Source of the DNA: Arenicola marina
Lineage: Eukaryota > Annelida > Polychaeta > Arenicolidae
Direction: 5' to 3'
DNA: 64,000 bases
NCBI GenBank assembly: GCA_964019135.1
Contig: OZ025258.1
Location: 16,709,771 to 16,773,770 of the forward strand
The stretch's first letter is position 1. Every line of letters starts with the position of its first letter. Under the pieces are notes generated by a model. It did no database searches. It was not told the DNA's origin and was given only the letters and a program-made list of their open reading frames with translations. Below are positions 36,001 through 45,200 of the stretch, piece by piece. The position numbers were made by a program, and so were the translations under genes.

Positions 36001-36180
36001 TATATACTTACTTGGACTCTGTTTTAGAATTCTTGCTTTGACCGGGATGCCTTCGCGGTCTTCTTCTTTGAAGTCAGAGTCATACGACACCAGATTATTG
36101 AAGGAGCTGAGGGAATCTCCCTCACTTAAATCCTTCTCTTCGAAGTTGACCTGGCTCACTGAGAGCTCAAACGGCTCCAT
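18059..36180 (-). CDS. golga3: Golgin-160 (Golgin subfamily A member 3) homologue, 15 coding exons
   Basis: Coding exons, 5' to 3' on the minus strand: 36180-36012 (ATG), 35735-35709, 33442-33293, 32495-32449, 30685-30574, 28544 (or 28560)-24694, 24122-23913, 22717-22486, 22080-21866, 21414-21136, 20617-20501, 20087-19962, 19305-19190, 18818-18714 and 18290-18059 (TAA). Phases agree and give about 1,995 residues. A disordered head of about 550 residues precedes almost continuous coiled coil. Identification rests on family motifs recalled from vertebrate GOLGA3: AEGEIRSL..AKSWYQDQLQL, LEKERGKLAG, QLQAKVSDLKG, PFDLAALERLLQD and GLRGEISGLQQEV..H. Golgin-160 is a cis-Golgi peripheral membrane tether. 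The vertebrate protein is about 1,500 residues, so this one is longer. The acceptor of the big exon is uncertain: the strong TTTGCAG at 28561 is out of phase with the preceding exon, whereas GAAG just inside (exon from 28544) is in phase. Confidence 0.85.
18714..18818 (-). CDS. golga3: golga3 penultimate exon with weak acceptor
   Basis: It encodes FLQATLTGLRGEISGLQQEV and then SAHTMAVQSSSQAWK. This parallels the conserved vertebrate C-terminal segment in which a leucine-rich helix is followed by a serine-rich stretch ending SSW. The acceptor CCATTAAG has a poor pyrimidine tract but is the one that keeps phase with exon 19305-19190; the nearby TGCAAG is out of phase. Confidence 0.7.
19350..19460 (-). 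repeat. SINE family A, head-end fragment
   Basis: Only the tRNA-related end is present: the B-box region (inverted) GGGGCGCGAACC, CACGTGCCGTTAGGCTCTCA and the terminal CACTGAGCTATGGGGGCGGC. It lies in a golga3 intron, antisense to neither gene's exons. Confidence 0.8.
20995..21094 (-). repeat. Partial duplicate of the adjacent golga3 exon end with its donor
   Basis: About 95 bp ending in ACAGGTGGGTG on the minus strand repeats the 3' end of exon 21414-21136 and its splice donor, 134 bp downstream. One substitution is visible in the shared coding part (GTCGCG against GTCACG on the plus strand). The copy lacks the exon's acceptor end. Details are under findings. Confidence 0.85.
21446..21702 (-). 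repeat. tRNA-derived SINE, family A
   Basis: It carries CAGGACGCTTTAACAACTTT, the inverted B box and terminal ACTGAGCTATCGGGGCGGCC. It is inserted in the golga3 intron, ending its sequence only about 30 bases upstream of the acceptor of exon 21414-21136. Confidence 0.85.
24694..28560 (-). CDS. golga3: Giant golga3 exon: end of head domain plus most of the coiled coil
   Basis: This is a single uninterrupted exon of about 3.85 kb, about 1,285 codons. The first 380 or so residues are low-complexity (Gly, Gln, Ser, Pro), including a short GQGQGQGQDQRQGKG run and serine-rich patches. Heptad coiled coil starts near YLTGELDRALRAKAKLEG and continues to the end (ESHKEIAKQKAK). The donor is AAG followed by GTGAGA. 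Such a long exon beside nine short downstream exons suggests intron loss or a retained ancestral long exon. Confidence 0.85.
28900..29156 (-). repeat. tRNA-derived SINE, family A, with perfect 15-bp target duplication
   Basis: Flanked on both sides by TGATACGACCTTGGT (28885-28899 and 29157-29171), so the insertion is recent. The SINE is full length from GGTTGG..CAGGACGC to the tRNA 5' end. It is in the golga3 intron between exons 30574 and 28560. Confidence 0.9.
29602..29858 (-). repeat. tRNA-derived SINE, family A, with target duplication
   Basis: Flanks CAGGCGTCTAAG (29590-29601) and CAGGCATCTAAG (29859-29870) differ by one base. The body has several substitutions relative to the 28900 copy (for example CAAATGGGGGAAGG), so it is somewhat older. 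Same golga3 intron. Confidence 0.88.
30354..30431. mobile_element. Foldback element with GTAGAACCGCC termini, copy 2
   Basis: CCGTAGAACCGCCATTGCGT is inverted as CACGCACTGGCGGTTCTACG with one internal mismatch. The loop begins with TTCATGCGGTGTCCGTGG, like the 16901 element. This appears to be a deletion derivative of the same family. Confidence 0.75.
30735..30850 (-). repeat. SINE remnant related to the 11401 family
   Basis: On the minus strand: a tRNA-like GTAGTGGGTAGCGTACTGAC, a B-box-like GAGGTCGAATCC, then GGGCCTGGGCACCTAATCAG. The same B-box to GGGCCTGGGCAC..AATC order is the unit amplified at 11401-11740. Confidence 0.6.
30887..31916. mobile_element. 1.03-kb non-autonomous transposon flanked by TTAA
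   Basis: GGTAAGCCACCCATAAT at the left is perfectly inverted at the right as ATTATGGGTGGCTTACC, and TTAA borders both ends (30883-30886 and 31917-31920). TTAA target duplication is the hallmark of piggyBac-type transposases. The interior is AT-rich and non-coding, with a short repeated GCCGATGTTTGCCGATGTTT motif near the right end. It is inserted in a golga3 intron. Confidence 0.85.
32141..32400 (-). repeat. tRNA-derived SINE, family A
   Basis: Starts GGTTGGTTGGTTGCATATTC and ends CTACCGGGCCGGCCCC. It is more divergent than the 28900 copy. It lies about 50 bases downstream of golga3 exon 32495-32449, within the intron. Confidence 0.85.
32570..32712 (-). repeat. SINE family C copy
   Basis: Inverse of the family C head: GGTTGGTAAGCAGGCTGAGC and GGTACAAAACTTGGC on the minus strand, with the ATCCATCATCCCGGCCC tail. 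It sits close upstream of golga3 exon 32495-32449. Confidence 0.65.
33675..34895 (+). repeat. Higher-order 19/38-bp minisatellite with KpnI-site core
   Basis: Two related 19-bp monomers alternate: GGTACCATGGTCTACTTTA and GGTACCATAGTCTATGTCC. The 38-bp dimer is repeated about thirty times over 1.2 kb. Local trimers and ACTTCAGG and CATAGCC variants recur at regular intervals, showing nested amplification. The left edge is more degenerate (TGTTTTAGGTACCACAGC). It lies in the golga3 intron between exons 35709 and 33442. Confidence 0.9.
35709..35735 (-). CDS. golga3: 27-nt golga3 microexon
   Basis: Between TTTTCAG and GTAGGAAG the minus strand reads AGAGAGCACTTGC then TTCCATTACCGAAG. It has one base carried in and one carried out, so it joins exon 36180-36012 (ending ..SP plus A) to exon 33442-33293 (GT GAA GGT..) and yields KRALASITEGEG. 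Inclusion or skipping preserves frame, as is common for regulated microexons. Confidence 0.65.
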
Positions 36181-36599
36181 TTTGGTATGTTGTTATATCT
36201 CTCAACTCTTCACGAAAGGCATTATTCTCCAACCTGAAATCATATGTTGACACAGGTAAACAAAAGGTGTATCTCAGACTACTGTGTGGGTATGTAGGGT
36301 GATTTCAGTCGAGAAAGAGACCATCAGTAAGTAGAAGTAGCGATATCATTTCATAAAATGGTAATAAAGCCACTCCTGTGCACCTGAAGACTGCACTCGA
36401 CCAAGAATCATTTCAGAAAAACATTTGCTCAGTTGAAAAATGCCCAACATGGCCCAGGTTGTAAACTCATGACCAGCTGATCAGCAGCCCAGCTAGCTTA
36501 AGACTGAGGCTTCCTTGCTCTTAAGGCTTAGGATAATGTTGCACCTTGCACCCAAACCTTGATGTCTCCCCAAAAGTAATCTGGATCTTCGCCTTTAAC

Positions 36600-36680
36600 A
36601 TGATAGTATATAGTATAGGAAGTTCCTATACTATATACCAGTACTATCATTAGGTTCTTAGGTTCCTAAACTAAGAACCT
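36600..36680. repeat. Two adjacent hairpins
   Basis: ATGATAGTATATAGTATAGG is inverted as CCTATACTATATAC with a short insertion and CTATCAT. It is followed by AGGTTCTTAG (36652-36661), inverted as CTAAGAACCT (36671-36680). It lies about 420 bases upstream of the golga3 start codon on the minus strand. Function unknown. Confidence 0.7.
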
Positions 36681-37600
36681 TTCTGAGAAGATCAGCAATA
36701 TGACCAAACTCTAGGCATGACATGATACACCATACAATATGTATCATGATACATATCAAATGAAACTAAAACTGTTCTACACTGGGAAAATTAGAATGAA
36801 ATCCACTGTATATGGTCTAAAAGTCTATAAAAATGGCTCACATTATTGCCGTTGGTATCCTAGTTATAGAATCAGCCTGCATGGATGCAATGCACAGCAA
36901 GGGAGCACATTGGCGCAAATGTCCATTTAAGCACTAGTGCCAAGATAGCAGCAGGGCTTGATTAACACCAACTCCTAACATGTACTTGTCCCTCACTTTC
37001 AATTTTTACTTGTCCCACTTGATATTAACTTGCCCTCCCCTGCCCCTCCCACAAAATAGTGTTATCTTAAAGAACCACTGCCACGATTGCAACTACTATT
37101 GTGAAAGTGATCATGGTAGTCCTCCAGGACCTGGTTTTGTCGGGCAGGCTCGCGCTAGGATATTTTTTTCATTAGCCAATTTGGCTAATCCCGTGGAAAA
37201 ACATTAGCCAAAATTAGCCAAATATATTGGTTATAAATTGGTTATAAATCTCATAATTGGAGATGAATGTAGTAGATCTACCATGTGATGTGTTTTCCAG
37301 GCACATCTATGCCTCGATAGCCAGAGGAACAGTTGATAAATGGGGTTAAACACTCATAAAACATGAATAAAAATGTGTTTGTAGTTGAAATTTTATATTC
37401 GCCATTTTGGCGAGTGTCCAGGAAGTTCTTATCGCCAAATCCCGAATTTTCTCGCCAAATGGCTATTGGCGAATGCTAACGCGAGCCCAGTAGTCAATTT
37501 TGAAACAAGCGTTAAAAATAAGTGTCTCGCCAGTTTTTTTACTACCCAGATACGTTATTGCTAACCAAATGGATGATACAAATGGCATCAGTATACATTC

Positions 37601-37689
37601 CAGGCCTGTACCTAATCCTTACTTTCTTACTTTTTCATCATTGGCCCTATTTATCCTGATTTTCTTGTGAGGGGTTAATCACAGGCCTG
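37601..37689. mobile_element. hAT-like MITE with CAGGCCTGT termini, 89-bp copy 3
   Basis: CAGGCCTGTACCTAATCC and GGGGTTAATCACAGGCCTG are terminal inverted repeats matching those of the 3230 and 8837 copies. The interior retains CTTACTTTCTTACTTTTTCA. This is an internally deleted member. Confidence 0.7.
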
Positions 37690-38617
37690 CTATTCCTTTC
37701 CAAATGATCCTGCATAACTGCACATAAAATTTTTAAATGACACATTTTATTGAGCTGAGGGACATGGTGGCGCATTATAAGTATATAGTGTGCAGACGAT
37801 GATGTCTCATCATCAAGTTATGCCAGGGGTGGAGCCACCTGAGTGGACCCAGCCTAGAGTTTCTGACAGGCAGGCCAGTTCCAAGCCTGCATGTTCGTAG
37901 TAGCGATACCCTGGAGATATAAGTTGAAGTGAAGTCGTTTGGTCATCTGTGAAAATATTGATTTATGCAGTCATTGATCTTGCCTAAATGAGTGCTAATC
38001 TTATCTCCCAATGCTTCCATTTATATCAATGAAGAAAACTGCTATTTCAAAATATGGCTGACAAGTGATTGTCTAATTTAGTCAAGATGGGAAAATAAGT
38101 TTCTTGAACAGTAAACCAGAGTGATGAGTTCAGACGTTACTTGTCATCTATCTTGTTTTTAGACTATGTCAAGCTATATGAACACGATAGCCAAGACCAC
38201 AGGCACAGTAAATCAGTGGAGTGTGGGGGGATGTGAGATTTAATGTGCATGTGGCCAAGACAGTCATCGACACTTGATAACAGTACAGCTCCATTTTTAA
38301 ATTAGGTCATACATCATCAAATATCATAACATGGTGTGACTGTAAGTAAGACAGTCTAGCATATGACATGTAATATGAGTGATCAGCGACCGTGGGCACA
38401 TTTCTTTGGCAACCTGGGTGTATCCCCACAATAGACCGAATATGTATATTACGCATCAGTAAACTGCCCGACATTTCTTTCACCCAGGTATGGGTACATG
38501 CATAGCCATTCGGAATGCTGATGGGCCCTGCTCAAAACAGCACTGGCCATTCGGGAGAAGATGGCAGCGGATTGAAAGGTGATGAGGTCCCCCTATAAGC
38601 CCCTATGACATATTTCT

Positions 38618-38796
38618 TTGGACCAGGTTTGGTACCCGGCCCGGGACCCGCAACACGGTGCACATAGCCATAGGCTATGTGCACTGGATGTGAACCGGGT
38701 ATGCATTTCATTGGAATAGGCATATCCCTGTCGGCACACCCGGAAGTTCCCTGTCACGTGTTGCGGGTCCCGGGCCGGGTACCAAACCTGGTCCAA
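38618..38796. repeat. Perfect 40-bp inverted repeat enclosing a 27-bp palindrome
   Basis: Arms 38618-38657 (TTGGACCAGGTTTGGTACCC, then GGCCCGGGACCCGCAACACG) and 38757-38796 are exact reverse complements. Directly inside the left arm, 38658-38684 forms a second perfect palindrome (GTGCACATAGCC, ATA, GGCTATGTGCAC). The arms are GC-rich and unmutated. It could be a young foldback transposon or a hairpin RNA gene; nothing here settles which. Confidence 0.85.
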
Positions 38797-39195
38797 CGAA
38801 AAACGCGCCCTGTGGTGGCTTGACAGCTTGATGCGGGATGCGGTACCGTATGTCATGAGGGCGGTGGGGCGGTGCCGTAATAAAGTAGCGATAATAGGAG
38901 AAACTCAGGACACACCCTGTTGCCATCAAAATAAGGACACAAATTAGTATAACATATGTTCAGAAACAATACACATATCAAACACTTCGATCGTACGACA
39001 ACATAAACAGACCATTGCGCGATTTTTCTGTCTCTACAATCAAAACACTGTATCAAAACAAACAACCGAGAGGCGATCTCGTCGCCACCTCAACATCTCG
39101 CGGACATCTCTCGAGAGAATGTGAAGGTGTATAAGTACGGCGCCCTCTGGCGGGAGAGTGCATGGTACATCGGAGAGACGCGGGAACCAACAGAC

Positions 39196-39271
39196 ATGTG
39201 GCACGGGAGGCGCGGGTTGGGGCTACTTGTCGCATTTTGTGTCATATTCATCATCTCTTATTGTCTTTCGA
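39196..39271 (+). CDS. Tentative first exon, signal peptide of the CUB protein
   Basis: ATG opens MWHGRRGLGLLVAFCVIF then IISYCLS: positive residues, then a hydrophobic core, typical of a signal peptide. The one-base remainder matches the phase required by exon 42636-43034, giving SNCSGLL at the junction. The donor TCGA/GTTCAC is non-optimal and the next in-frame stop is only five codons further (TGA at 39283-39285). Another upstream exon could serve instead. Confidence 0.45.
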
Positions 39272-42200
39272 GTTCACCTTCCGACTGATACTTTGGCAAC
39301 ACTTGCCTGCCGACTTCTATGCGGCTGCATTTTTAGTCTAGTAGACAACATTCATAACATTGCATTTGCAAGTGCTAAATTGTGCATAGCGTGATCTACA
39401 AATCGCATGTTGCGAATGGGATTTGCCAAGCACGCTAACAGCAATTAAGCTTAGTGGCATTCTATTATATTTGATAACTTAATTGATAATATCAATTCTG
39501 GTTTGATAGCCGACGACGACTAGGTGTGTCGGGTCAGTCAACTGTATTATATCGATGTCCTCTATCTTCCCGCATTTTGCTGATTTCCACAGTATCTCGG
39601 GACACTTAATATATAGGGCTATAAAGTCTCGTTCGCTTAGACTTCCGGTTTACTCATTTTGGGGACAAACAAACGAAGCACGTGTTCGGAACGAGTTAGA
39701 ATCTCTGCGCACAATGGTATCCTGACTATCTGTGACGTAGACGTGACATGTATGTTACGCAAAGAGAGAGACTAGGAATCAGACTACCTGCGCAAAAACC
39801 AGGCGCCGAGGGGTGGGTCCATTGCGGAAGGCCTAGCGCTATGATTAAGAATATTTAAGAAATATAGCTTCACAAAATGGATAGATGACATATTTTTTAT
39901 TCGTTTGCGCCATCACAATGACGAATATTTGTTACGACGGGACAATACGACTGAGAAACTAACGTTTTTTTGCGTTTCCTACGAAAACGAGGCATTATGA
40001 CGTCACACGGATTCTCCCCGGTGACAACGTTGGCGCAACGCTTCAAACAGAAAACTTACAAAAATGAAGAAACTTGGTCTTTTCGTGATCCAAAGGTGAT
40101 ACGAAAACATCCAACTGCTCTTATTTTATCTTTACCATGTGGTTTAATGACGCACCCGTGTGTTGTTACTCCATGCACTGCACATCTTGACAGCGGAATG
40201 GTTAAGTCGATCACTTGCTCTCGCCATTGTTGTTACCGCGGAGGCACGCGAAACTCTGTGACGTCACTCGCTGTTTGGTGAACTTGCGAAAGCCCCGGTG
40301 CACGGCTAAATTTAGAACGTTATTTTTAGCTTTCGACTGTTTTGAAGACAGATTTTTCCTTGTATATTCCCAAAGTTCTGCGCTTCATCGCCTCCAAATA
40401 TTTTAACGTATATCTCCCATAGCCATGTTTAGTGAAATGGTACTCATAGTCTTTAGAATAAACCTGGAAATAAATTGACTTATAGCTGCCTATACTTCAA
40501 CATGGAGCACGTGTGTTTGTTTGTCCCCAAAACTGAAGTCTCGCGGCCCGATCGCGAGAACTGTATAGCCCTATTGCTTAATTCGGATGTTCAGAAAACA
40601 TATTATCTAGACCTATACTGATTCCGAAACTAATTGTAATCTAAATATACCAAGTGACACGGTAGATGTTTAACTGAGTATTGCAGCCGTAAAGATACAC
40701 GACGAGGCATAGTCTATATACGACTCTTTCTTTCAATGCTTTTTGTGTGTATTTCCGTTAGCCATGCAGCAACCAACCAACCAACAACATATGACAATTG
40801 CACAACGATGAAGTATATGATGCCAGCAGTTCCATAAATTTGAACAAATCTAAAAAGGATATATATTCTACTCATAAACAGCATAAATATGTCTCACATG
40901 GCATGTGGCTTCTCGCGTCTCCAGTGTCCCGTGTCTAATTGCGCTCTTTACTCCAACGACTCCGGTCCCTCGTCAAAAACAACTTCGTGAGGCGGGAGCG
41001 TCGAGTGGGGTGAAGCGATGAAACCGTGACTTGGTGAAGATGGCAGCCGTATTCAGCTCGAGCTTGTTTGTCGTCGTAGTGGGCATTCATATGCAGATTA
41101 GTAGATGTAATGGACGACGTGTCAGTGAAAACGTAAATACAAATATTTACTGAGATCAATCACAGTGGCAGTGAAAGAAAAGTGCTCGACAAATTCGCTG
41201 TGCCGGTGCACCCCCCCCCCCCCCCACCCGCTCTCCCCCACGGTCTTCCTCCCTTCTCATCCATATTGATTTACTTTGCCTGGTGTGTGTTGTACCACGG
41301 ACGCTGCCAATTGTTGACAGACACAAGAAAGGCAGGGGCCTATAGGGCACAGGCCCCTGCCTTTCTTTGTGTGACACAGCCCTGGTCACAGATCTAGGAT
41401 TTAAAAAAGTGGGGGATGGCACTAAAAACTTATGGCAGGTGGCTTTCTGGTTTCTGAAAACTTACGATAGGGGAAAAGGTGGAGGTCCACACTTCTGATA
41501 TCCTTGATTTGGCACAGAAAATCTTTCTCAAAAATGGTCTTTAAAATAATTTTAAATTTGAATAATTTCCTAACTTTGTTTACCGCCTTTACTAAGGTAT
41601 AGGATAAAGATTGTATATCAGGTTTATGGGTTAAGGCATATGGCAGTACACCTGATTATACTCTGCCATTGTTGAGAAGTAACTGTACAGCTTATAATAT
41701 AAGTATCATACTTAACATAAACCAACTTAATACCCAATAATCTGTCACCCCTCCTTCAGTCAGTACATCTTTTCCATGCTTATAGCAGAAATTATTTAAG
41801 ATATAAGCAGATAAAGATACCTATGATATGAGTTTAGTTATATTACTTTTATACTTATGACATGTGATTTTTTATTTGCAGCAGTTGAACACTGTTGAAA
41901 GATATAAAGGTATGAATTATATGTTATATATGCATAATCTGATAATAAAAAATATTTATCTATGCTTGCTATTTAACCATTTAACCATGGAAGTTTTTTT
42001 TTATCAGAAACTGTGTTACAAATTTAAGGCATATATACTGTTAGCAACATATCTTGTAGCAACTGCAATGTTAATAATTAAAACAAACTGAAAGTGATTT
42101 ACTTTATGCAGCAAGCCCTAACCTGTGGCCATACTGTTTTACAGCTTTTATACACAGGACTTACATAAAAAAGTCACTAACAGTTCCATTTTCCCTGAGC

Positions 42201-45200
42201 ATGCATTATTCATATATGTACTTAATTAGTTCGTTCTATATAACCTCTCAAATTAAGTTATATTAGCAATGACATCTGGATATATACATAATACAACTAC
42301 TATAGAAATATGGATAGCGGCAGTGGCTGACAGCTAGGTACCATACTTGACTGTGGTCCCACATGTTGTCAAGTCCAAATCCCACTTGTGGCCATTTCAC
42401 ATTTTCATATTGGGGTTTCACATTCTGGTTTATCTCACATGTATTCAAAAGTAGCCTAAACAATAATTCATCCATCTGCAGAAACATTCTGAGAAAGATA
42501 ATCATGAGCATTGTACCTGCCTCTGAATATGTGTACCGGTATATAAGATTGGTGAGCCAGGCATGTACACCATGCATAATATTTCATTTAACTTGCCCTA
42601 GGCTACCATTAGTCAACATATATATACATTTACAGACTGCAGTGGCCTATTGGAGCTATCCGAGGGGCAGGGCCAGGGTCTGATTTTCCCTCCCAAGGGT
42701 GAACCGACGGATGTTCAGAGCCACCGTCTTCTCGCCTGTGAGTGCGTCCTAAATCCCCCACCAGGTGGCCACGTGGTCATGGATTTTGTGACCTTTGACC
42801 TTCCCTCCTCCGGCGACACGAGCCTCTGCCTGTATGGCTCCGTCCTGTACGGGGATTATAACCACCGTGGGGAGAGGGTGGTGAGGCATAAACTCTGCGG
42901 ATCTGTGGCCGCTCCCCGGCGCTTTACCACTCAGGGATCCCCAGCTTGGATCAGCATGGAAGCAATCGTTGTAGATGGGACTGTGTGGACCAAACATGCT
43001 GGGGTTAAGGTGAAGGTCCACTTCTACGAGCCTGGTGAGTCACAAGGTGTACTTGTTACAAGTGTACTTTGTTACATACAGTCCTGTGTCGGATATAGGA
43101 TTGTGACGGTGTGTGGTTGGTTTAATAGGTTGATTTAACTAGGACGTTTTAACCTCTCCAGGTCATATCGCGACAATGGGATCCAGGAGCCATATATCAC
43201 CTGGGTGTAACCCCTACCCTCAAAAACGATATTTTATCTTCATCCTGTCTGCTTCGCAAAACTCCTAGTCGGGTGGTTGGTTATAAATAAGACTAATAAT
43301 TTGTACCTGTGTAGGCCATATCGCGATAGTGGGAATTCAGGGTCAAGGCTCGGATGAGGATTGTCTCCGGCAATAATTAATCCCGTACTGTTTGTGAAGA
43401 AAGGCATGGCATTTATCCTGCACAACCGTAGATGTTGGCACAGGTGGGATTTGAACCTCACACCGGCCGCTTAGGGCTGGCCTCGCAGAGCACACTCGAC
43501 AGTAGCCGAACGCGGGGTGGCTTTAATCTGAAGGTGGGAGGGGGTATACAATATGGCTGGGATGTTCGTGTAGGTTAAATATATCTGAGATGATTGTGAG
43601 TATTAGGGCAATGGTTGACCACCACTGCAAGAGAAATATGGCCTATTAAAATTAACTTTGGTATTTATTTGCTTACTTATTAATAACGCATGTAAGAAAG
43701 TAACATTTTTGTTCATAAAATTTCATCCGGCATATTGGATATATCAAAACATCATAAAGCATGCGTTATTTTGTGTTCCGGTTATTAGGCATAAAAGTGC
43801 AGTGATTTGTCCTCTTTTTTTTCAGATTCGTTCAATATGGAACTGCTCCTAGCTGGCGTCATATACTTCATCGTTGTCCCAATATCATGTATCTACCCGT
43901 TCGTGAAATTCGTGTACGTAGCATGTGTATATAACATGACGTTTATAGTTTTTGTAGCATATCATATCCATTCAGGGATGGTGTACTCTATTTTATTGAT
44001 GAAGTAGGCCTACACCTATGCATCGTAGTAGGAGTTTAATACAGTGTTAGTAACTTTAGTTGTGTAACTTTATGTCGGCCTCACATTATGCGGTTTTTCC
44101 AGCAGGTTTAAAATATGAATTCAGGTATTTGTTTTTTTTATACCCATCGGATTTAATTGCGATGTCGCAAAAAGACCTGTCGATATCTGTTTCCCGATTC
44201 AATTGGAACGGTCATTAATACATACATACATCTGATACAGCTGTATAGTCAGGCTTGAAGCCTATCAGCTGGTCGTGGCTTTTAACCAACGCTTTTACAT
44301 TTATATCAGTGCAAAAATTAATGCGCTTTGATCATGTAGTTTAGCATATATATATACATGTATATATATATCTACAACTTATTTTATAATATATTTCATT
44401 ATCGGGGGCGGATCCCGAAATTTGAAAAAGGGGGCTCAAACTTGGGACCTGGGGGTGGGGGGGGGGCACGCTGCCTCAGATAGCGTTCTTCTTCAGATAG
44501 CGTTCTTCCTCAAAAGGAGGGGGGGGGGGGCACGCTGCCTCAGATAGCGTTCTTCCTCAGATAGCGTTCTTCCTCAAAAGGAGGGGCGGGGGGGGGGGGG
44601 GGTCCACGCCTCAGATGGCCTACATTTTGCTTCGGCACTCTTCCTCAAAAAAGAAGGCGGGGGCATTATGATTACTGTGGATGTAATGGATGGCGGGCTG
44701 GATCCTGTTAGGTCCCGGCGGCATCCAGGCCGGGTAGTGATCACCGATTCCATCGTGATGGACCGACTTCAGTGGCAGATGGAGAAGGAGAAGGTGGCGT
44801 CCATCTGCGTCCAGCAGACGACAGGCGACACCAAGGTCAAGGCCTCGGCGAAGAGAAAGGTGGGCTTTTTGATGACATCCGGGCCGTTACGGGAACGGCG
44901 ACATGTTTAAAGCAGCCTACTTACATACGCCACCTTAGATTTTTACATTTTAGAATCAAGACTATAAGTATCTCAAAGTTATGATGCATAGATGTTTGAT
45001 ATCTCGTTGAGTCTGTGAAACAACAATTTCAACATGAAACTGCGCGGACTAGTTTATCGCGCGCGGACGTCCTAGCGCGAGCCGCGGTCAAAATCACATA
45101 GAATACCGAACAACGAACAGGCGCGCAAGGATATAAAGCCAGCCACCAACTTCTGCTCCGGTGACCAAATTTGCTCCTCTCCAGATCGCCCACAGGCTTT

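Larger units (their letters stand above)
36181..39195. promoter_or_regulatory. Shared upstream interval between divergent golga3 and the CUB gene
   Basis: A plausible minus-strand acceptor, CATATGATTTCAG at about 36233, implies that golga3 has an upstream non-coding exon. The GC-rich, CpG-containing stretch around 39060-39200 (CGGCGCCCTCTGGCGGGAGA) is the likeliest promoter area for the plus-strand gene, possibly for both. It also contains a hAT-like MITE at 37601 and the foldback at 38618-38796. No TATA box is convincing. Confidence 0.4.

Noticed and set aside
42263-42577. Minus-strand frame of 104 residues opposite the CUB-exon upstream intron
   Set aside because: AT-rich, no splice partners and no recognisable domain; likely chance.
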